A model generated the notes under the pieces. That model was not told the DNA's origin. It saw only the letters and a list, made by a program, of their open reading frames with translations, and did no database searches. A stretch of 64,000 nt of DNA from CAXWPM01 sp965206125 (lineage in GTDB: Bacteria; Acidobacteriota; Terriglobia; 20CM-2-55-15): the NCBI GenBank assembly GCA_965206125.1, contig CBDBIN010000046.1, forward strand, positions 620,001-684,000. Direction: 5' to 3'. Shown here in pieces: positions 62,050 through 64,000 of this stretch. How positions within the stretch are numbered: position 1 is the stretch's first letter; the number at the start of each line of letters is the position of its first letter. The position numbers and the translations under genes were made by a program.

Positions 62050-62159
62050 CTGCAAAGGGTATGTCGACTCAAACGACGGCTGTGGCCGCGCTACCAGCGC
62101 GGTCACCTATTGTTATGATTTGTAAGAACTTATCTTGCAAGAAAGGCGAATCGTAGCAA

Positions 62160-63194
62160 ATGCTCTCCGAACGGGTCAAGCCAAAACTTCGGGCCAAAGT
62201 CCCCCTGATGCTGGCTTTGCTGGCGATCGCCTCCTTCCTGGCGTCGTGGTTGGGGTGGTTTCGGGCCAGTGCCGTCGAGCGTTGGTTCTCGCGGGGTGTC
62301 TTCCCGATAATCTCGTCGGTCATGGGTCTGGTGTCAGACCTGTCTCCATTTTCCCTGATGGACCTGTTGATTCCCACCGCCCTTTTCTTGGTTGGATACC
62401 TGGTGTACCGGCGGAGGTTTGCGGCCATCCTCGGCTTGTTGTCTGGCGCATACCTGGTCTTTTTCTGGACATGGGGACTGGGCTACCACCGTGAGCCACT
62501 GGTCTCGAAACTCGATTTCGGCGCCGACCGCGTCACCGAAGAGTCCGTGAGGGTCCTGACCCGAGAGGCAGCCGAATCGTTGAACCGGCTTCACGCCGAG
62601 GTCCGGGATCTGGCCTGGGACGACGAGCATCTGCGGTCCGAGGCGTCGGATCGAGTCGCCGGCGTGGTTCGAGAACTCGATGGCATCCGATGGCGGGCCG
62701 GCTCCCGAGTGAAGCATTCGTGGGTGCTCGGCCGATTCTTCCGGGCATCGGGCATCGACGGCATGTTCAATCCGTTCGGACATGAAGCGCTGGTCGTCGC
62801 GGGTCTGCTCCCCTTTGAACGTCCCATGATCGTCGCCCATGAGATGGCTCACGTCCGTGGCTATCCGGATGAGGGCGATGCCAACTTCGTCGCGTTGATG
62901 GCTGTACTGAACTCCCCCGACCCCGGGTTTTCCTACAGCGGATGGCTCCATCTCTGGCTCTACCTGCGCGGCAGCATCGAGCTTCTAGATCGAGGACCCC
63001 TGCGCGATCTGGAAGCGATCCGGGAGCGGGTTCTCAGGTCGCGAGTTCAGTGGGTGAGCCGGGCGCAGAGCCGGACGCTCGACACGTTTCTCAAGCTGAA
63101 CCGCGTGGAGGAAGGTGTTCGCAGCTACGCACGTATCGTCTCGCTGGCGGTGGGTACCAGAGATTCCTGGGACCGATTTGCCCCAGCTCCGTAG
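62160..63194 (+). CDS. DUF3810 membrane metallopeptidase-like protein
   Basis: 344 residues. Three N-terminal membrane spans (LMLALLAIASFLASW; FSLMDLLIPTALFLVGYLV; FAAILGLLSGAYLVFFW) are followed by a soluble domain with MIVAHEMAHVRGYPDEGDANF (HEMAH, residues 227-231) and a likely third ligand Glu in DEGD. The HExxH-plus-E arrangement predicts a membrane zinc peptidase. The family has no known substrate. Expressed divergently from the M23 gene, so the two may share cell-wall functions. Confidence 0.85.
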   Translation: MLSERVKPKLRAKVPLMLALLAIASFLASWLGWFRASAVERWFSRGVFPIISSVMGLVSDLSPFSLMDLLIPTALFLVGYLVYRRRFAAILGLLSGAYLVFFWTWGLGYHREPLVSKLDFGADRVTEESVRVLTREAAESLNRLHAEVRDLAWDDEHLRSEASDRVAGVVRELDGIRWRAGSRVKHSWVLGRFFRASGIDGMFNPFGHEALVVAGLLPFERPMIVAHEMAHVRGYPDEGDANFVALMAVLNSPDPGFSYSGWLHLWLYLRGSIELLDRGPLRDLEAIRERVLRSRVQWVSRAQSRTLDTFLKLNRVEEGVRSYARIVSLAVGTRDSWDRFAPAP

Positions 63195-63212
63195 CGGCGT
63201 CGTTGGGAACCT

Positions 63213-63356
63213 TTCACCGCAAAGGCGCAAAGTGCCGAGTGATGAGTGGCGATCCTGATCTCTATTTCGAGCGTCACGCCACGTCCCGATCCACCCTCCG
63301 GACCACCTGACTCTGGCTTCTCCGCGCCTTCGTGACCTTCGTGCTCTCCGCGTTGG
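63213..63356. repeat. decayed inverted repeat family C
   Basis: TTCACCGCAAAGGCGCAAAG (63213-63232) matches the arm of the glmS-pcrA element. The opposite arm (63318-63356: CTCCGCGCCTTCGTGACCTT..) has diverged. It fills the gap between the convergent DUF3810 and barrel genes. Confidence 0.6.
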
Positions 63357-63388
63357 AAAAACGGAAATAGTTCTGCTGCTGGTGAGTC

Positions 63389-64000
63389 CTACCAGAAGCG
63401 GCGTTCGACGTAGCCGTAGAAGTTGTCGTCACCGCTCTCCATGTCGTGCCCGTAAACAACAGTGAACGACGTGGTCGGTGTTTCAAAGCGGAACCCCGCG
63501 CCGACATCGTTGAGCCACTGCCCCTGGGTGAATATCCGCTGTCGGTCGAAGACCTTGGCGGTGTCGAAGAACGCGAGCACCTTGATGTCGACGAAGGGAA
63601 TGCTCAGCGCGTTGAACATCGGGACACGGACGATCCGCCGCTCGACGTCGGTGTTGAGCAGCACGAAGTCCGTACCCATGGGTGAGCGTCCGTACCGCCC
63701 CTGATCGGAAGCCACGTGGCCACGCAGGAGGTGTTGGGTCGTGCTGCCGATGCCGAGGGAAAAGTAGTGATCGACGGGCAGATCGCCGCGCGCCGTACCG
63801 CCCGTTACCGACCAGTCGAAAAACATAGCCTCGTCCTCATCGATGACGAAGCGGTTGGCAATCTCCAGAGAGCCTCCGCTGAAGTCGAAATCGCCGAGCG
63901 CCGCCGAGCGCGCGACGAACCCGTCCAGCCGGAACTGCGTCTTGAGGCGTTTGTCGCGCGCCAGGATGATGGCGCCGAACCTGAACGTGCCGGAGTTGCG
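63389..64000 (-). CDS. outer-membrane beta-barrel protein (Omp85-like), partial
   Basis: At least 203 residues; the frame is open to the window edge, so the 5' part is missing. Alternating strands (FRFGAIILARDKRLKTQFRL, VKVLAFFDTAKVF-type, GAGFRFETPTTSFTVVYGHD) and the aromatic C-terminus YGYVERRFW fit the last strands of an Omp85/BamA or patatin-type barrel, where the last residue is needed for BAM recognition. IKVLAFFDTAKVFDR is a common phrase near the end of this fold. The exact subfamily cannot be told from the tail alone. Confidence 0.75.
   Translation of the reverse strand, partial: RNSGTFRFGAIILARDKRLKTQFRLDGFVARSAALGDFDFSGGSLEIANRFVIDEDEAMFFDWSVTGGTARGDLPVDHYFSLGIGSTTQHLLRGHVASDQGRYGRSPMGTDFVLLNTDVERRIVRVPMFNALSIPFVDIKVLAFFDTAKVFDRQRIFTQGQWLNDVGAGFRFETPTTSFTVVYGHDMESGDDNFYGYVERRFW

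Overview
The window is high-GC DNA from a Gram-negative, diderm bacterium. It carries an LpxL-type acyltransferase, an ArnT/PMT-type glycosyltransferase, an Omp85-type barrel end and typical housekeeping genes. My best guess is Acidobacteriota or a neighbouring phylum. The hints are the NUDIX-MBL fusion, the S55 peptidase / propeller / M1-like secreted cluster, the aldolase-linked microcompartment genes and the many hairpin repeats at gene ends. No phylogenetic marker was searched, so the taxon is an inference.

Bases 1-14.8 kb are accessory DNA. They hold a Sel1-repeat protein, several orphan small proteins, an autotransporter remnant (3.2-3.3 kb), a coupled conserved pair (3.5-5.6 kb) and a tightly packed operon with strong ribosome sites (5.8-11.0 kb). 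That operon encodes two membrane/coiled-coil proteins, one with a 66-bp minisatellite and an embedded internal start, and an unusual ankyrin-repeat/ArdC-like zincin fusion. It ends abruptly in the remnant of a TolB-type propeller gene, which looks like a mobile-element junction. Small redox and Cys-rich genes and an unknown membrane protein follow, up to tRNA-Asn(GTT) at 14.9 kb.

Bases 15-31.7 kb are mostly core genes: NUDIX-MBL, an smr/XRE/DUF2975 operon with duplicated operator-like repeats, miaB, rnz, an FmdB-type zinc ribbon, proline dehydrogenase, a PBP4-type carboxypeptidase, a divergent csrA, a lysine-rich TPR protein, yvcK, glmU, glmS and pcrA. A complete 1,211-bp IS30-family element sits in the last codons of yvcK. 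Removing it on paper restores a normal yvcK stop 24 bp before glmU.

Bases 31.8-35.3 kb hold a class II aldolase with a likely encapsulation peptide, one hexameric and three pentameric microcompartment shell proteins, and ruvA-ruvB, all overlapping or tightly spaced. Bases 35.4-46.5 kb hold a YcaQ-like gene with an in-frame palindromic insertion, eno, a cyclase, a GspE-like ATPase, a J-domain protein, a TPR protein, glcDEF-like genes and htpX (with an intrinsic terminator). Bases 46.5-64 kb hold envelope genes (acyltransferase, glycosyltransferase, frameshifted barrel), a permuted S55 peptidase, a secreted propeller, an M1-like pseudo-peptidase, guaB, secA, an M23 protein, a DUF3810 protein and a partial outer-membrane barrel.

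Four families of inverted-repeat elements lie between genes. One provides the stop codons of miaB and smr and shows compensatory base changes.
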